Below are positions 35,324-44,911 of a stretch of DNA of 64,000 bases, in pieces. The notes under the pieces are model-generated. The model worked only from the letters and a program-made list of their open reading frames with translations. It had not been told where the DNA came from and did not search any database. Where the stretch lies: assembly GCF_004364345.1 (NCBI RefSeq), contig NZ_SOCA01000001.1:1464391-1528390 (forward strand). Direction: 5' to 3'. Position numbers and translations under genes: made by a program. This DNA is from Prosthecobacter fusiformis (GTDB taxonomy: Bacteria > Verrucomicrobiota > Verrucomicrobiia > Verrucomicrobiales > Verrucomicrobiaceae). The first letter of the stretch is position 1. Each line of letters opens with the position of its first letter.

Positions 35324-36196
35324 TCAACCATCCAGGCGGATGTCCGTTGGCGAGCGGCCGCTCCACGCTTTGAAGGCGCGGGAGAAGTGGGCGGCACTTT
35401 TATAGCCCAGCTCACTGGCCACCGCTTTCACCTGAGCATCCGGTTGACGCAGCTTGATCGCGGCTTGAGAAAGCTTTAGCCGGGTGAGGCAGGCAAGAGG
35501 CGTCTCCTCATCGTAACGTTTGAAAAGACGCGTCAGATAAGCCGCTGAGACATGACAGTGGCGGGCTGCTTCCTCAATGTTCGCCAGCACGGGGTAGTTC
35601 CTCAAAATGTGGCCCCGGCAGCGCAGGTAGGTCGCATAGGCAGGGTCCAGTTTGGTCGTCGCAGGCTGGCGGCTGTCCGCACAAAGAACCAGCGCGTGCT
35701 CCAGTGCAGCACTGGCAGCGCGTAGTCCCAGGCGGCCCCCGCGCAAGGCATGGTCAATGACCTCCTCCAGCAGGCTGATGACACGGCTGGCGTCCAGTAC
35801 CCGGATGAGGGATCCGGCACCGAGGCCCAGTTCCTCCAGCAAGGCGCTGGCGCGGGAACCGGTGAAATTGAAAAAGTATTTCACCAAAGGATCATCCGCA
35901 TCGGAGCGGATGACATGAGCGGTGTTCGGATCAAAAAAGAAGGCATGGCCCGTGCCCAGCTCCTGCATGCGGTTGGCCAGCGTCACCTGCCCTTTGCCGC
36001 GAGATACAAATTCGAAAGCAAGAAATGGAAAGGTCTGGCGGTCCACCACGAAGTCTGGTGCGCACCATTCACAGCCTCCCCCCACCAGGCATAGGCCACC
36101 TCGCTCACGCTGGCGTTCCTTCCAGTCGGGCAGGTAAAAACGCCGCGTACGCACCACCTGGGTGGAGAAATAATCGGCTTGTTCAGTGGCTGACAT
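35324..36196 (-). CDS. AraC-family transcriptional regulator
   Basis: About 290 aa from ATG 36196 (MSATEQADYFSTQ); a TTG at 36250 is an alternative. The N-terminal cupin-type sensor part contains FLAFEFVSRGKGQVTL and FFFDPNTAHVI. Two helix-turn-helix motifs lie at the C-terminus: NIEEAARHCHVSAAYLTRLFK and AVASELGYKSAAHFSRAFK. It is divergent from the aldolase and sialidase genes 140 bp away, so it is a candidate sugar-responsive regulator of that cluster. Confidence 0.9.
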   Translation of the reverse strand: MSATEQADYFSTQVVRTRRFYLPDWKERQRERGGLCLVGGGCEWCAPDFVVDRQTFPFLAFEFVSRGKGQVTLANRMQELGTGHAFFFDPNTAHVIRSDADDPLVKYFFNFTGSRASALLEELGLGAGSLIRVLDASRVISLLEEVIDHALRGGRLGLRAASAALEHALVLCADSRQPATTKLDPAYATYLRCRGHILRNYPVLANIEEAARHCHVSAAYLTRLFKRYDEETPLACLTRLKLSQAAIKLRQPDAQVKAVASELGYKSAAHFSRAFKAWSGRSPTDIRLDG

Positions 36197-36335
36197 AACG
36201 GGGAGGAAGACCAAAGCATGGAGTTCATGACTTCTTACGTCCAGAGTCAAGAATCGTCATCCGCCTGCCAAAGATGGACACAAGCAAAATCTTGCCATTC
36301 GAGCGGCTCATGAGCCAAGCTGAGCATCCACCCCC

Positions 36336-37250
36336 ATGTCACTACCCCAACCTATTCGCGGGATCATCCCGCCCCTGGTCACGCCTTTGTCTGGACGCGA
36401 TACCCTAGATGTCGCCGGCCTGGAGCGTCTGATTGAGCACCTCATCACCGGCGGTGTGCATGGCCTGTTTATTCTCGGCACCACAGGGGAAGCCCCCAGC
36501 CTGAGCTATCGGCTGCGGCGGGAGCTGATCGAGCGCACCTGCAAGCTGGTCAAAGACCGGGTGCCTGTACTCGTGGGTATCACAGACACGGCTTTTGTGG
36601 AGAGTGTGAATCTGGCGCAATACTCTGCCGAACAAGGCGTGAGCGCCGTGGTGACAGCCCCACCTTATTATTTCCCGGCGGCTCCCCCAGAGCTTCAGCA
36701 GTATATCCAGGATCTGGTGGCCGAGATGCCCCTGCCCATGTTCCTCTACAACATGCCAGGCCTGACCAAGGTGAGCTTTGACATCGAACTCGTCCGCCGT
36801 GCACTGGACATGCCAGGCATCTGCGGAGTCAAGGACAGCTCCTGCGACATGATTTATTTCCACCGCCTTATTGAGGTGGCCCGCCAGCGGCCCGAATGGA
36901 GCATCCTCGTCGGTCCTGAAGAATTGACGGCGGAAGCCGTGCTCCTGGGCGGTCACGGCGGCATCAATGGTGGTGCCAACCTGCACCCCAGCCTTTACGT
37001 AAAAATGTATGACGCTGCTGCGGCCCAGGACCTGCCCCTCACTCGTCAGCTCCATGCGCAAGTCATGAGCCTGGCGGGTAGCATTTACACCGTCGGCCGC
37101 CACAAGAGCGCCATCATCAAGGGCATCAAATGCGGACTGTCCCTCCTGGGCATTTGCGATGACCAGATGGCCGAGCCCTTCCAACGCTTCAATGCTCCTG
37201 AACGCGAGATGATCCGTGAAAGACTGTGCACCCTCGGTCTGATTGAGTGA
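36336..37250 (+). CDS. dihydrodipicolinate synthase / N-acetylneuraminate lyase family aldolase
   Basis: 304 aa TIM-barrel class I aldolase. FILGTTGEAPSLS near residue 45, catalytic Tyr in MFLYNMPGL, and Schiff-base Lys in GVKDSS. The family includes DapA, NanA and KDG-type aldolases. The KDSS context and the placement before two sialidases, divergent from an AraC regulator, favour a sugar-acid aldolase such as a sialate lyase over lysine biosynthesis, but the NanA-specific residues could not be confirmed. It leads a long + strand run of glycan-related genes. Confidence 0.82.
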   Translation: MSLPQPIRGIIPPLVTPLSGRDTLDVAGLERLIEHLITGGVHGLFILGTTGEAPSLSYRLRRELIERTCKLVKDRVPVLVGITDTAFVESVNLAQYSAEQGVSAVVTAPPYYFPAAPPELQQYIQDLVAEMPLPMFLYNMPGLTKVSFDIELVRRALDMPGICGVKDSSCDMIYFHRLIEVARQRPEWSILVGPEELTAEAVLLGGHGGINGGANLHPSLYVKMYDAAAAQDLPLTRQLHAQVMSLAGSIYTVGRHKSAIIKGIKCGLSLLGICDDQMAEPFQRFNAPEREMIRERLCTLGLIE

Positions 37251-37307
37251 GTAACACCCGTTATTTTTAGCCCGCCATCCATCTTCAGCATCCTTCACCT
37301 ACCTTCC

Positions 37308-38420
37308 ATGACTCTGAGATCCTTGCTCATCCTTCCTTGTTTGTTCGGGCTTCCCTATCTCGCTGCTGCCGCTGATCCAGCTATCCTGAAATCCGAATTC
37401 ATCTACGATACCGGGCCTTATCCTCAGATCCATGCGACGACGATCGTGGAGACTCCCACAGGTCTCGTTTCAGCCTGGTTTGGGGGTACTCGTGAAAGGG
37501 ATCCCGATGTGGGCATCTGGGTCTCCCGCTTTGTGGATGGAAAGTGGACAACCAGTGTGGAGGTGGCCAACGGCATTCAACACACCCTTTCTGACGGCAC
37601 AGTGGTGCGTCATCCGACATGGAATCCAGTGCTGTTTCAGCCCAAGGATGGCCCCCTCATGCTGTTTTACAAAGCTGGGCCGACCCCGCAGACCTGGTGG
37701 GGCATGCTGACTGTCTCCAATGATGGAGGCAAAACTTGGGAACAGCCCCGGCGCTTGCCCGAAGGCATCCTGGGCCCGGTCAAAAACAAACCTGTCCAAT
37801 TGCCCGATGGCAGCATCCTCTGCCCCACCAGCGAAGAATCTCCTGAAAAGGACCCCAAAGAGAAAAAGGATGTCTGGACTGCCCACTTCGAGCGCACCCG
37901 TGACTTCGGCAAGACCTGGGAACGCACGAAACCCCTACATGACGGAATGCAGATCCAGGCCATCCAGCCAAGCATTCTTTTCCTCGGTGGTGACAAACTG
38001 CTCGCACTAGGCCGATCACGTCAGGAAAAGGTCTTTGAAATCCGCAGTGACGACGGCGGCAAAACCTGGGGTGAGATGAGTCTTGGAACCCTGCCTAACA
38101 ATAACTCCGGCACGGATGCCGTGACGCTAAAGGACGGCACCCACCTCATCATCTACAACCACATCGGCGGCACGCCCGGCAAATGGGGTGGCAAACGCAC
38201 ACCGCTGAACATTTCCGCATCGAAAGACGGCCGCACCTGGCAGGCAGCCCTGGTCATGGAGAGCGCTCCTGGGGAATACAGCTACCCATCTATCATCCAG
38301 ACCAGCGATGGACTGGTACATGTGACTTACACCTGGAAACGACAGAAAGTGAAACATGTGGTCATCGACCCTTCCAAGCTGACGCTTCGCGGTTTTGTCG
38401 ATGGCCAGTGGCCTGAGTAA
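37308..38420 (+). CDS. secreted sialidase family protein (copy 1)
   Basis: 370 aa with signal peptide (MTLRSLLILPCLFGLPYLAAA). Six-bladed propeller with Asp boxes SNDGGKTW, TRDFGKTW, SDDGGKTW and SKDGRTW. The N-terminal block TIVETPTGLVSAWFGGTRE is shared with the next gene. Sialidases of this BNR_2 type cleave terminal sialic acids, but related proteins act on other sugars or have no known activity. It lies 57 bp after the aldolase. Confidence 0.85.
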   Translation: MTLRSLLILPCLFGLPYLAAAADPAILKSEFIYDTGPYPQIHATTIVETPTGLVSAWFGGTRERDPDVGIWVSRFVDGKWTTSVEVANGIQHTLSDGTVVRHPTWNPVLFQPKDGPLMLFYKAGPTPQTWWGMLTVSNDGGKTWEQPRRLPEGILGPVKNKPVQLPDGSILCPTSEESPEKDPKEKKDVWTAHFERTRDFGKTWERTKPLHDGMQIQAIQPSILFLGGDKLLALGRSRQEKVFEIRSDDGGKTWGEMSLGTLPNNNSGTDAVTLKDGTHLIIYNHIGGTPGKWGGKRTPLNISASKDGRTWQAALVMESAPGEYSYPSIIQTSDGLVHVTYTWKRQKVKHVVIDPSKLTLRGFVDGQWPE

Positions 38421-38584
38421 GCTGCCTCCCGAACCTTTTGAAAAAGCCGTTGGCTGAAGCCTGAGCAGATCACACGGCAAAGTGGGTAAAGAACCTTTCA
38501 AAACGGCTCAACCGATCCTGACAGACCGAGCAGCAATCGCGCCACGGCCAGCAGGCTGATCTATTCCTACACCTCTCCAAAACC

Positions 38585-39652
38585 ATGAAACATCTGTTAT
38601 CGGCCCTTCTCTTATCGGTCACGTCATTGTCAATTGCAGAGCAGCCTGGCATCGTCAAAACCGAGTTCATCTTTGATCCCGCCCCCCATCCACAATGCCA
38701 CTCCTCAACCATTGTGGAAACGCCAACGGGTCTGGTGGCCGCCTGGTTTGGGGGAACCAAGGAAGGCAATCCGGATGTGGGCATCTGGCTGTCCCGGCAC
38801 CTGGAGGGTGCATGGACTCCACCGGTGGAAGTGGCCAATGGGGCAGAGACCGAAGACCCTAGGGTAAACTGTCTGAACCCCGTGCTGTTCCAGGTTCCCA
38901 AAGGTCCACTCCTGCTGTTTTACAAGACGGGCAAGTGGTGGGCGTACAAGAAGGAATCCAAAGATGGCGGAGCCACCTGGTCCAGGCCTGAACGTCTCTA
39001 CAACGGATTGTTTGGGCCGGTGAAAAACAAGCCTGTCATCCTGGCGGATGGTTCCATCCTCAGTCCGACCAGTGTCGAAATTCCATCGCCCCAGGGGCCT
39101 TCGTGGCGGGTGCATTTTGAGCGCAGTGTCAATGGCGGCAAATCCTGGGAATACATCGGCCCGGTCAATGATGGCCACGAAATTCAGGCCATCCAGCCAA
39201 GCATCCTTTTTCATCCAGGCAACAAGCTGCAAGCCTTGGGCCGAACTCAGCAAGGCAGGCTCTTCGAAATCTGGTCTGAGGACGGCGGCCTGAGCTGGGG
39301 TAAGATGTCCTTGATGGCCCTGCCTAACAACAACAGTGGCACAGATGCAGTCACGCTGAAGGACGGCCGTCACCTGCTGGTTTACAACCATACGGGCAAC
39401 CGCGAGGGCAGCACCAAAGGCGCACGATCACCCTTGAACCTTTCCCTTTCAATGGACGGCAAGCTCTGGGAGGCCACACTTGTCCTGGAGAACGAACCCA
39501 ACCGAGAATTCAGCTATCCGGCCATCATCCAGACCGCTGACGGGCTTGTTCACATCACCTACACCTGGCGGCGGGAGTTTATCAAACATGTCGTCGTGGA
39601 CCCGGCCAAACTGACCTGCAAGCCCATCGTGAAGGGTGCGTGGCCTCAATAG
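38585..39652 (+). CDS. secreted sialidase family protein (copy 2)
   Basis: 355 aa with a short signal peptide (MKHLLSALLLSVTSLSIA). A clear paralogue of copy 1: TIVETPTGLVAAWFGGTKE, NPDVGIWLSR, PNNNSGTDAVTLKDG and KHVV-DPAKL recur at matching positions. Asp boxes: KDGGATW, VNGGKSW, SEDGGLSW and SMDGKLW. The tandem pair probably arose by duplication and may differ in linkage specificity. Confidence 0.85.
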   Translation: MKHLLSALLLSVTSLSIAEQPGIVKTEFIFDPAPHPQCHSSTIVETPTGLVAAWFGGTKEGNPDVGIWLSRHLEGAWTPPVEVANGAETEDPRVNCLNPVLFQVPKGPLLLFYKTGKWWAYKKESKDGGATWSRPERLYNGLFGPVKNKPVILADGSILSPTSVEIPSPQGPSWRVHFERSVNGGKSWEYIGPVNDGHEIQAIQPSILFHPGNKLQALGRTQQGRLFEIWSEDGGLSWGKMSLMALPNNNSGTDAVTLKDGRHLLVYNHTGNREGSTKGARSPLNLSLSMDGKLWEATLVLENEPNREFSYPAIIQTADGLVHITYTWRREFIKHVVVDPAKLTCKPIVKGAWPQ

Positions 39653-39745
39653 CATTCACGCCTTGTGCGGCGGCCAACTGCCCTCTCCCGAAAATTATTT
39701 CATTTTGTCCGGTAAATTTGGACTGCGGTGAACATACAATGGTGA

Positions 39746-40297
39746 ATGCTACCCGACCATGCTTCCGAGGCACCGCATGAACGCCATGCGGAATTCGTTG
39801 CCGTGCTCACGGCAACGCATGGAAAGTTGATGGGGTATTTGATGAGCCTGCTAGGTCGCCGACAGGACGCTGAAGACGTACTCCAACGTGCCAGCGTACT
39901 AATGTGGCAGAAGTTTGCCACCTTTGAGCCTGGCACTGATTTTATGGCCTGGGCCAGCACGATTTGTTTCTACGAGGCCAAGAATTTCATTCGCCTCGCC
40001 GCCCGCTCCCCCGTGTATTTTGACGATGACCTGCTCGCCACTCTGGGGAGTGAACGCCTGGAGGATTTACCTGCGCGCGAATCGCGCATCCAAGCTCTGG
40101 AAACTTGCTTGGGGAAACTTGGCCGTGAAGATCAGCAACTCATCCGAGCGGCTTATCTGGACAGTTCGGCCAGAGGAATCACTGAACTGGCCGTCAAAAT
40201 GAATCGGGCACCGCAGACCCTCTACAATAAGCTCAACCATCTGCGCCGCATGCTTGCCGAATGCGTGCAGCGTCAGCTCCAGGAGGAACACGCATGA
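39746..40297 (+). CDS. ECF sigma factor (planctomycete/verrucomicrobial type)
   Basis: 183 aa. Region 2: HGKLMGYLMSLLGRRQDAED, then VLMWQKF and FMAWASTICFYEAKNFIR. Region 4 helix-turn-helix: ELAVKMNRAPQTLYNKLNHL. No region 3. Its stop overlaps the start of the next gene by 4 bp (ATGA), so it is co-translated with a membrane protein that is a likely anti-sigma factor. It probably controls the downstream DUF1549/1553 genes and the glycan-degradation genes. Confidence 0.92.
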   Translation: MLPDHASEAPHERHAEFVAVLTATHGKLMGYLMSLLGRRQDAEDVLQRASVLMWQKFATFEPGTDFMAWASTICFYEAKNFIRLAARSPVYFDDDLLATLGSERLEDLPARESRIQALETCLGKLGREDQQLIRAAYLDSSARGITELAVKMNRAPQTLYNKLNHLRRMLAECVQRQLQEEHA

Positions 40298-41250
40298 CCG
40301 CCGATCCCAGACGTCTCCACCAGCTCTTTTGCGCCTGCACAGATGGCCGCCTAACACCGGAAGAAAACATCGAGCTACAAGAGTGCCTTCGCAATGATGT
40401 CACTACACGTCGGCTCTGGTTTGCCCATGTGGATCTGGAGGATGGCCTGCATGACCTCATCCAGTCTTGCACCGTAACCGCAGCCCCGGTGGCCGAAGTA
40501 AGATCCTGGAAGGGACGCCTTCGTCCATTGTTAGCAGCCGCAGCAGGTCTGGCTATGGGCCTATTCAGTGCGTCCATGGTTTTTGGATTCGGTCTCGTCG
40601 GGAAGGTGCAGACCCTCTCTCTGCTCAATGACAGCTTTGAGACTGGCACAAATCCTTTTGCAAGGGGCAAACCGATCGCACCCGGCAGATGGAGCGGTGA
40701 CTTCACCGAGGTTGTCGGCCCCCATGACGGCATCCGGCCAGCAGATGGAAAAAAGATGCTGCGCTTCCTGCGCGGGGACGATGAACTCGCCCACCTTCCG
40801 GACAGCAGCAGCAGCGATACCTTTAGATTGCTCGATATGCGCCGCTTCAAAGGCGACATCGCAGATGGCAGTGGCGTCGTTAGGCTGTCTGCCATGTTTA
40901 ATGCCACGGCTGAAGAAGCATCAACCCCCATCTCTTGCACGCTCATGCTGTATGCACTGGATGCCAAGCTCGTGAAAGAGATCCAGGCAGGAGGAGCGAT
41001 GCCTAACCTTCGGCGCAATGTGCTCGCCTTTTCACAGAGCTCGCGGGTCAAGCTCGATAACGGCACCCAATCCTGGCAGAGCGCCAGCAACGAATTGCGC
41101 CTGCCTCCAGAGACCGATTATCTAATGATCCAGATTGGCGTTTCCCACGACAGTAAGGAGTCCGGAAAGCGGCTGGACACGTTTGGAAACCACTATGCTG
41201 ATCAAGTTCGCGTGTCGTTGGCACGACTGCCAGAGGTGCCACTTCCCTAA
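40294..41250 (+). CDS. membrane anti-sigma-like protein
   Basis: 318 aa from ATG 40294. The N-terminal cytosolic segment (LHQLFCACTDGRLTPEENIELQ-type helix) resembles FecR/planctomycete anti-sigma N-termini. One transmembrane helix lies near residues 75-100 (LAAAAGLAMGLFSASMVFGF), followed by a beta-rich extracytoplasmic domain of about 210 residues. Coupling to the ECF gene supports an anti-sigma/sensor role; the extracytoplasmic domain may detect glycan or an envelope signal. Confidence 0.75.
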   Translation: MTADPRRLHQLFCACTDGRLTPEENIELQECLRNDVTTRRLWFAHVDLEDGLHDLIQSCTVTAAPVAEVRSWKGRLRPLLAAAAGLAMGLFSASMVFGFGLVGKVQTLSLLNDSFETGTNPFARGKPIAPGRWSGDFTEVVGPHDGIRPADGKKMLRFLRGDDELAHLPDSSSSDTFRLLDMRRFKGDIADGSGVVRLSAMFNATAEEASTPISCTLMLYALDAKLVKEIQAGGAMPNLRRNVLAFSQSSRVKLDNGTQSWQSASNELRLPPETDYLMIQIGVSHDSKESGKRLDTFGNHYADQVRVSLARLPEVPLP

Positions 41251-41279
41251 CTAAAGGTTCAGATTGATTCACATCCGAT

Positions 41280-43634
41280 ATGTCATCTTATTTTGTTACT
41301 CCAGCCTCGCTGATGCCCATCATGACCGGCATCATCATGGCTATTTTCTCGAGAGGAGCCGAGGCTAAAGCCCCTCAGTTCGAAGAACACGTTCTGCCGA
41401 TTTTGTATCATCACTGCTTCAGTTGCCACAGTGAGAAACAGATGAAACCCAAAGGCGGCTTAAAACTCGATTCCGCGCAGGCCATTCTCGCGAGCGACTC
41501 GCTCGTGCCAGGAAATCCAGACAAGAGTGACCTTCTCGCCCGTGTTTCGCTCCCCCATACTGACGAAGATGTGATGCCACCATTGGAAGGTGGTGCGCAG
41601 CCCTTGAGCAAAGAAGAGCGCGAGACCTTGCGACAGTGGATCGCTACAGGCGCGGACTTCGGGGGGTGGGTACAGTTTGAGCATCGCAGCCCTCCATTGG
41701 AAATCACCAGTGCCCCTTTAATAGAAAAAGAGACCTTAAAACTCGCTGCTCAGGTGGATCAATTGGTAACGAAGCACCACCAGGCAAAAGGCACAAAAAC
41801 CAATTCGCCGACGAATGATGAAACATTTGTGCGCCGCGTGTATCTGGATGTTGCTGGTCGCATCCCGAGCCTGGAGGAAAGTACTCACTTTCTCGAAAGC
41901 ACCGACAGCCAAAAGCGCGCACTATTGATCAACCAATTGCTAGCGGGTGAAGGTTACGTTAGCCATACCTTTAACTGGAAGGCGGATAAACTGCGCATCG
42001 CCCCCCAGCAGATCAATGGTCAGCCAAAGTGGCTCTACGATGCGTGGGTGAAGGACTCCATTCGATCAGGCATGCCCTATGACGAATTTGTGCGGCAGCT
42101 CCTGACCGCCAAGGGTTACCTCTGGCAAACGGGAGCAGTGGGTTTTTACCTCCGAGATCTGGGAATGCCGCTCGACCACATGTCCAACATGACTCGCATC
42201 TTTCTTGGAACCCGGATCGAGTGTGCCCAGTGCCATGATCACCCGCTGGAACCCGTTACCCAAAAGGACTTTTTTCAGATGGCGGCCTATACTTATGGCG
42301 TCACCAACCTGGGCAGCTCCTCAGGTTATGCAGATGCCAACGTGAGGCAATGGCCTGAGATCAAGACTCGCATGGAAGAAATGGGGCCCGATGAAGCCCT
42401 GCGCCAAGGGGTAAGCCGGACGATTTCCTATTTGAAGCGCCTAACTGCTGATTCAACCAAACAACTGCGCTTTCCCAAAGACTACGCCTACGACACTTCA
42501 GCGCGGGGGAAGAAGGTGGAGCCACGCACGCTTTTTGGCGATGAAGCACCGGCTTCCATGGAGGACCGGAGACAGGTTTTTGCATCGTGGATGACCTCTC
42601 CTCGCAACCCACGTTTTGCCACTAACATTGCCAACCTTTTGTGGAAGCGAGTCATGGGCGCAGGACTGGTGGAGCCCGTGGACAGTCTGTCCGCCATCAG
42701 TCGCTCAGAACACGGTGATCTACTGGAATTTCTCACGAAGACCATGATTGGCCTGAAATTTGACGAGCGGGCTTTCCTTGCCGTGATTTTAAACACACAA
42801 TTGTATCAGAGTGATGCAGATCGCGAAACACCGGAGACAGGCGCTGCCTTTGCGCTGAGAGGTCCGCTGCTGAGGCGTCTCTCGGCTGAGCAGGTTTGGG
42901 ATTCTTATCTGACACTCCTAGCAGAAGACATCGATGAACGGAAAGGTTTGAGACGCTATGATCACTCCGACCTGGACAAAGAAAGACTACTGAAACTGAC
43001 GGACATGACTCCAGACCAAGTGCTGGAGCGTGCCCGCGTAGAAATGGACTACCGCATCAAGCACCGCGCTCATCTGCAAAGGCTGACGGAGCAGAGCGCA
43101 GAACGAAAGACAGCCCGAAATAAGGGTGATGCAGCCTTGGAACGTCGGCTGCAAACTCAGCATCGGGCTGAGAACGCACGTTTCGAAGAAATGGCGGCTT
43201 CAGTCCAGATGAGCGGATTTTACTATGCGAAGGAAACGGACCCTCGCTGGTCCAAACTACCCCACTATATGCTGCGTGCGTCGGAAACACCCTTGCCGTT
43301 GCCGATGGGTCATTTCCTGCGCCAGTTTGGCCAGTCAGACCGCCGGGAAATTGATGCCTTCAAGACCGCCCCCAATACCACTCATTCCCTGGCACTGATG
43401 AACGGAGAACTCACCTCCAAGGTCTTGGATGGTGACTCGTTTTTACGCTCGCAATTGCGCCCAGTTCAAGATGCCGCCCAACGCACGCAGCTCATCTATC
43501 GGGCCATCCTCGTACGCAGCGCGGATACTGAGGAACTGGAGCAGCTTGCCGCCCTCACCCAAGAAAGCACCACGCCGGAGGATGATCTCATCTGGAGTCT
43601 GCTGAACTCGCCTGAATTTCTCTTCATCCAATAA
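41280..43634 (+). CDS. DUF1549/DUF1553 protein with planctomycete-type cytochrome c
   Basis: 784 aa with an N-terminal hydrophobic leader. A single CxxCH heme motif in HHCFSCHSEKQMKPKGG (PSCyt1-type). DUF1549 spans about residues 165-380 (VRRVYLDVAGRIPSLEE, FLGTRIECAQCHDHPLEP). DUF1553 occupies the C-terminal 350 residues (RNPRFATNIANLLWKRVMG, LRGPLLRRLSAEQVWDS). The family is found with DUF1501 in sulfatase- and glycan-rich loci of planctomycetes and verrucomicrobia; the reaction is unknown. It is coupled to the next gene with a 15-bp gap. Confidence 0.9.
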   Translation: MSSYFVTPASLMPIMTGIIMAIFSRGAEAKAPQFEEHVLPILYHHCFSCHSEKQMKPKGGLKLDSAQAILASDSLVPGNPDKSDLLARVSLPHTDEDVMPPLEGGAQPLSKEERETLRQWIATGADFGGWVQFEHRSPPLEITSAPLIEKETLKLAAQVDQLVTKHHQAKGTKTNSPTNDETFVRRVYLDVAGRIPSLEESTHFLESTDSQKRALLINQLLAGEGYVSHTFNWKADKLRIAPQQINGQPKWLYDAWVKDSIRSGMPYDEFVRQLLTAKGYLWQTGAVGFYLRDLGMPLDHMSNMTRIFLGTRIECAQCHDHPLEPVTQKDFFQMAAYTYGVTNLGSSSGYADANVRQWPEIKTRMEEMGPDEALRQGVSRTISYLKRLTADSTKQLRFPKDYAYDTSARGKKVEPRTLFGDEAPASMEDRRQVFASWMTSPRNPRFATNIANLLWKRVMGAGLVEPVDSLSAISRSEHGDLLEFLTKTMIGLKFDERAFLAVILNTQLYQSDADRETPETGAAFALRGPLLRRLSAEQVWDSYLTLLAEDIDERKGLRRYDHSDLDKERLLKLTDMTPDQVLERARVEMDYRIKHRAHLQRLTEQSAERKTARNKGDAALERRLQTQHRAENARFEEMAASVQMSGFYYAKETDPRWSKLPHYMLRASETPLPLPMGHFLRQFGQSDRREIDAFKTAPNTTHSLALMNGELTSKVLDGDSFLRSQLRPVQDAAQRTQLIYRAILVRSADTEELEQLAALTQESTTPEDDLIWSLLNSPEFLFIQ

Positions 43635-43649
43635 ACCTTTTCGCCTGCC

Positions 43650-44891
43650 ATGACTGACATCACCCGCCGCCGCTTCATCGAAGCCTTTGCCGCCTCATGC
43701 ATGGGCGTGAAAATGCTCCACGCGGCTCCCGCCAAGGGCAAAGTTAAAAGCGTTATTTACCTCTACCTGCGTGGCGGGCTTTCGCATGTGGACACTTTCG
43801 ATCCGAAGCCTGGCAGGCCTGAGATGGCAGGCGTCGGCACCATCAAAACACGGGCCGATGGAGTGCTCGTTTCCGAATGGTTTTCACGCATGGCTCAGCA
43901 GATGCAACATGTTGCATTGGTGCGCTCAATGACATCCACACAAGGGGTGCATGAAAACGGCAACTACCTAGCACACACGAGCTATTTCACCACACCCACC
44001 ATCACCCATCCCTGCCTAGGATCGTGGGCAGCGAAACTCCTCGGCTCCGGTAACCCATTGCTTCCTGGAAACATCCTGATCAACGGCAGCTCCGGCCATC
44101 CCGGCAGTGGCTACATGGCAGCCGATCTGGCCCCCCTGCCCATCGTTGACCCTGCGGCAGGGCTACAAAATGCAGCGCTTCCGCAAAAAGTGACCGAGGC
44201 TGCATTCAGCCGCCGTAGCGCGATGGCTCAGCTCCTGGGCAAACGCTTCGTCGAGCACACCCCCCATCGCGACGCTGCGGCCTATCTGAAAGTGCAACAA
44301 GAGGCCGTCGCATTGATGAAAAGCGAGGACTTGAAAGTCTTTGATATCTCCCTCGAGTCTGAAAAGACACGCGCTGCCTATGGCGACCACACCTTCGGAA
44401 AAGGCTGCCTGCTCGCCCGCCGTCTGGTGGAAAGCGGCGTCCGTTTCATTGAGGTCGAGGACGATCAAAATTGGGACACCCATAATGACCAGGTCGCCTC
44501 CATGCAAAACATGACCCCGAGTGCCGATCAAAGCATGGCCGCATTGCTTGAAGACCTTCACCAGCGTGGGCTGCTGGATTCCACCCTCGTCGTCATGGCC
44601 ACCGAGTTCGGCCGGTCTCCGCAGATCAATGAAGTCACCGCCGGCCGTGGACATCATCCGGGTGTCTTCACCTGGTGGATGGCCGGAGGCGGAGTTAAAG
44701 GCGGTTACGTTTACGGTCAGTCCGATGAGGCTGGCGAGCGTGTCGCTGACAAACCGGTGACCATGCAGGACTTCAATGCCACCGTTGCCCACGCCTTGGG
44801 AATGAATTTAAAACACGTCGAGCATTCTCCTTCCGGCCGTCCCTTTACCGTGGCCGATAAAGGCAAGGTGATCACGGATCTGTTTGTCTGA
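43650..44891 (+). CDS. DUF1501 protein with Tat-like leader
   Basis: 413 aa. N-terminus [15 protein letters not shown] resembles a twin-arginine leader. An alkaline-phosphatase-superfamily-like fold is expected for DUF1501: [56 protein letters not shown] and [12 protein letters not shown]. It is always paired with DUF1553 in this phylum; function unknown, with a sulfatase-like metal hydrolase being one idea. It follows the DUF1549/1553 gene directly. Confidence 0.9.
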   Translation: MTDITRRRFIEAFAASCMGVKMLHAAPAKGKVKSVIYLYLRGGLSHVDTFDPKPGRPEMAGVGTIKTRADGVLVSEWFSRMAQQMQHVALVRSMTSTQGVHENGNYLAHTSYFTTPTITHPCLGSWAAKLLGSGNPLLPGNILINGSSGHPGSGYMAADLAPLPIVDPAAGLQNAALPQKVTEAAFSRRSAMAQLLGKRFVEHTPHRDAAAYLKVQQEAVALMKSEDLKVFDISLESEKTRAAYGDHTFGKGCLLARRLVESGVRFIEVEDDQNWDTHNDQVASMQNMTPSADQSMAALLEDLHQRGLLDSTLVVMATEFGRSPQINEVTAGRGHHPGVFTWWMAGGGVKGGYVYGQSDEAGERVADKPVTMQDFNATVAHALGMNLKHVEHSPSGRPFTVADKGKVITDLFV

Positions 44892-44911
44892 AAAAGTCGC
44901 CATCCAGATCT

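Noticed and set aside
36405..37298. 297-codon frame antisense to the aldolase
   Set aside because: The + strand frame has the class I aldolase motifs; this one has none.
38421..38584. possible terminator between the two sialidases
   Set aside because: Only weak, imperfect pairing and no T-run; not reported.
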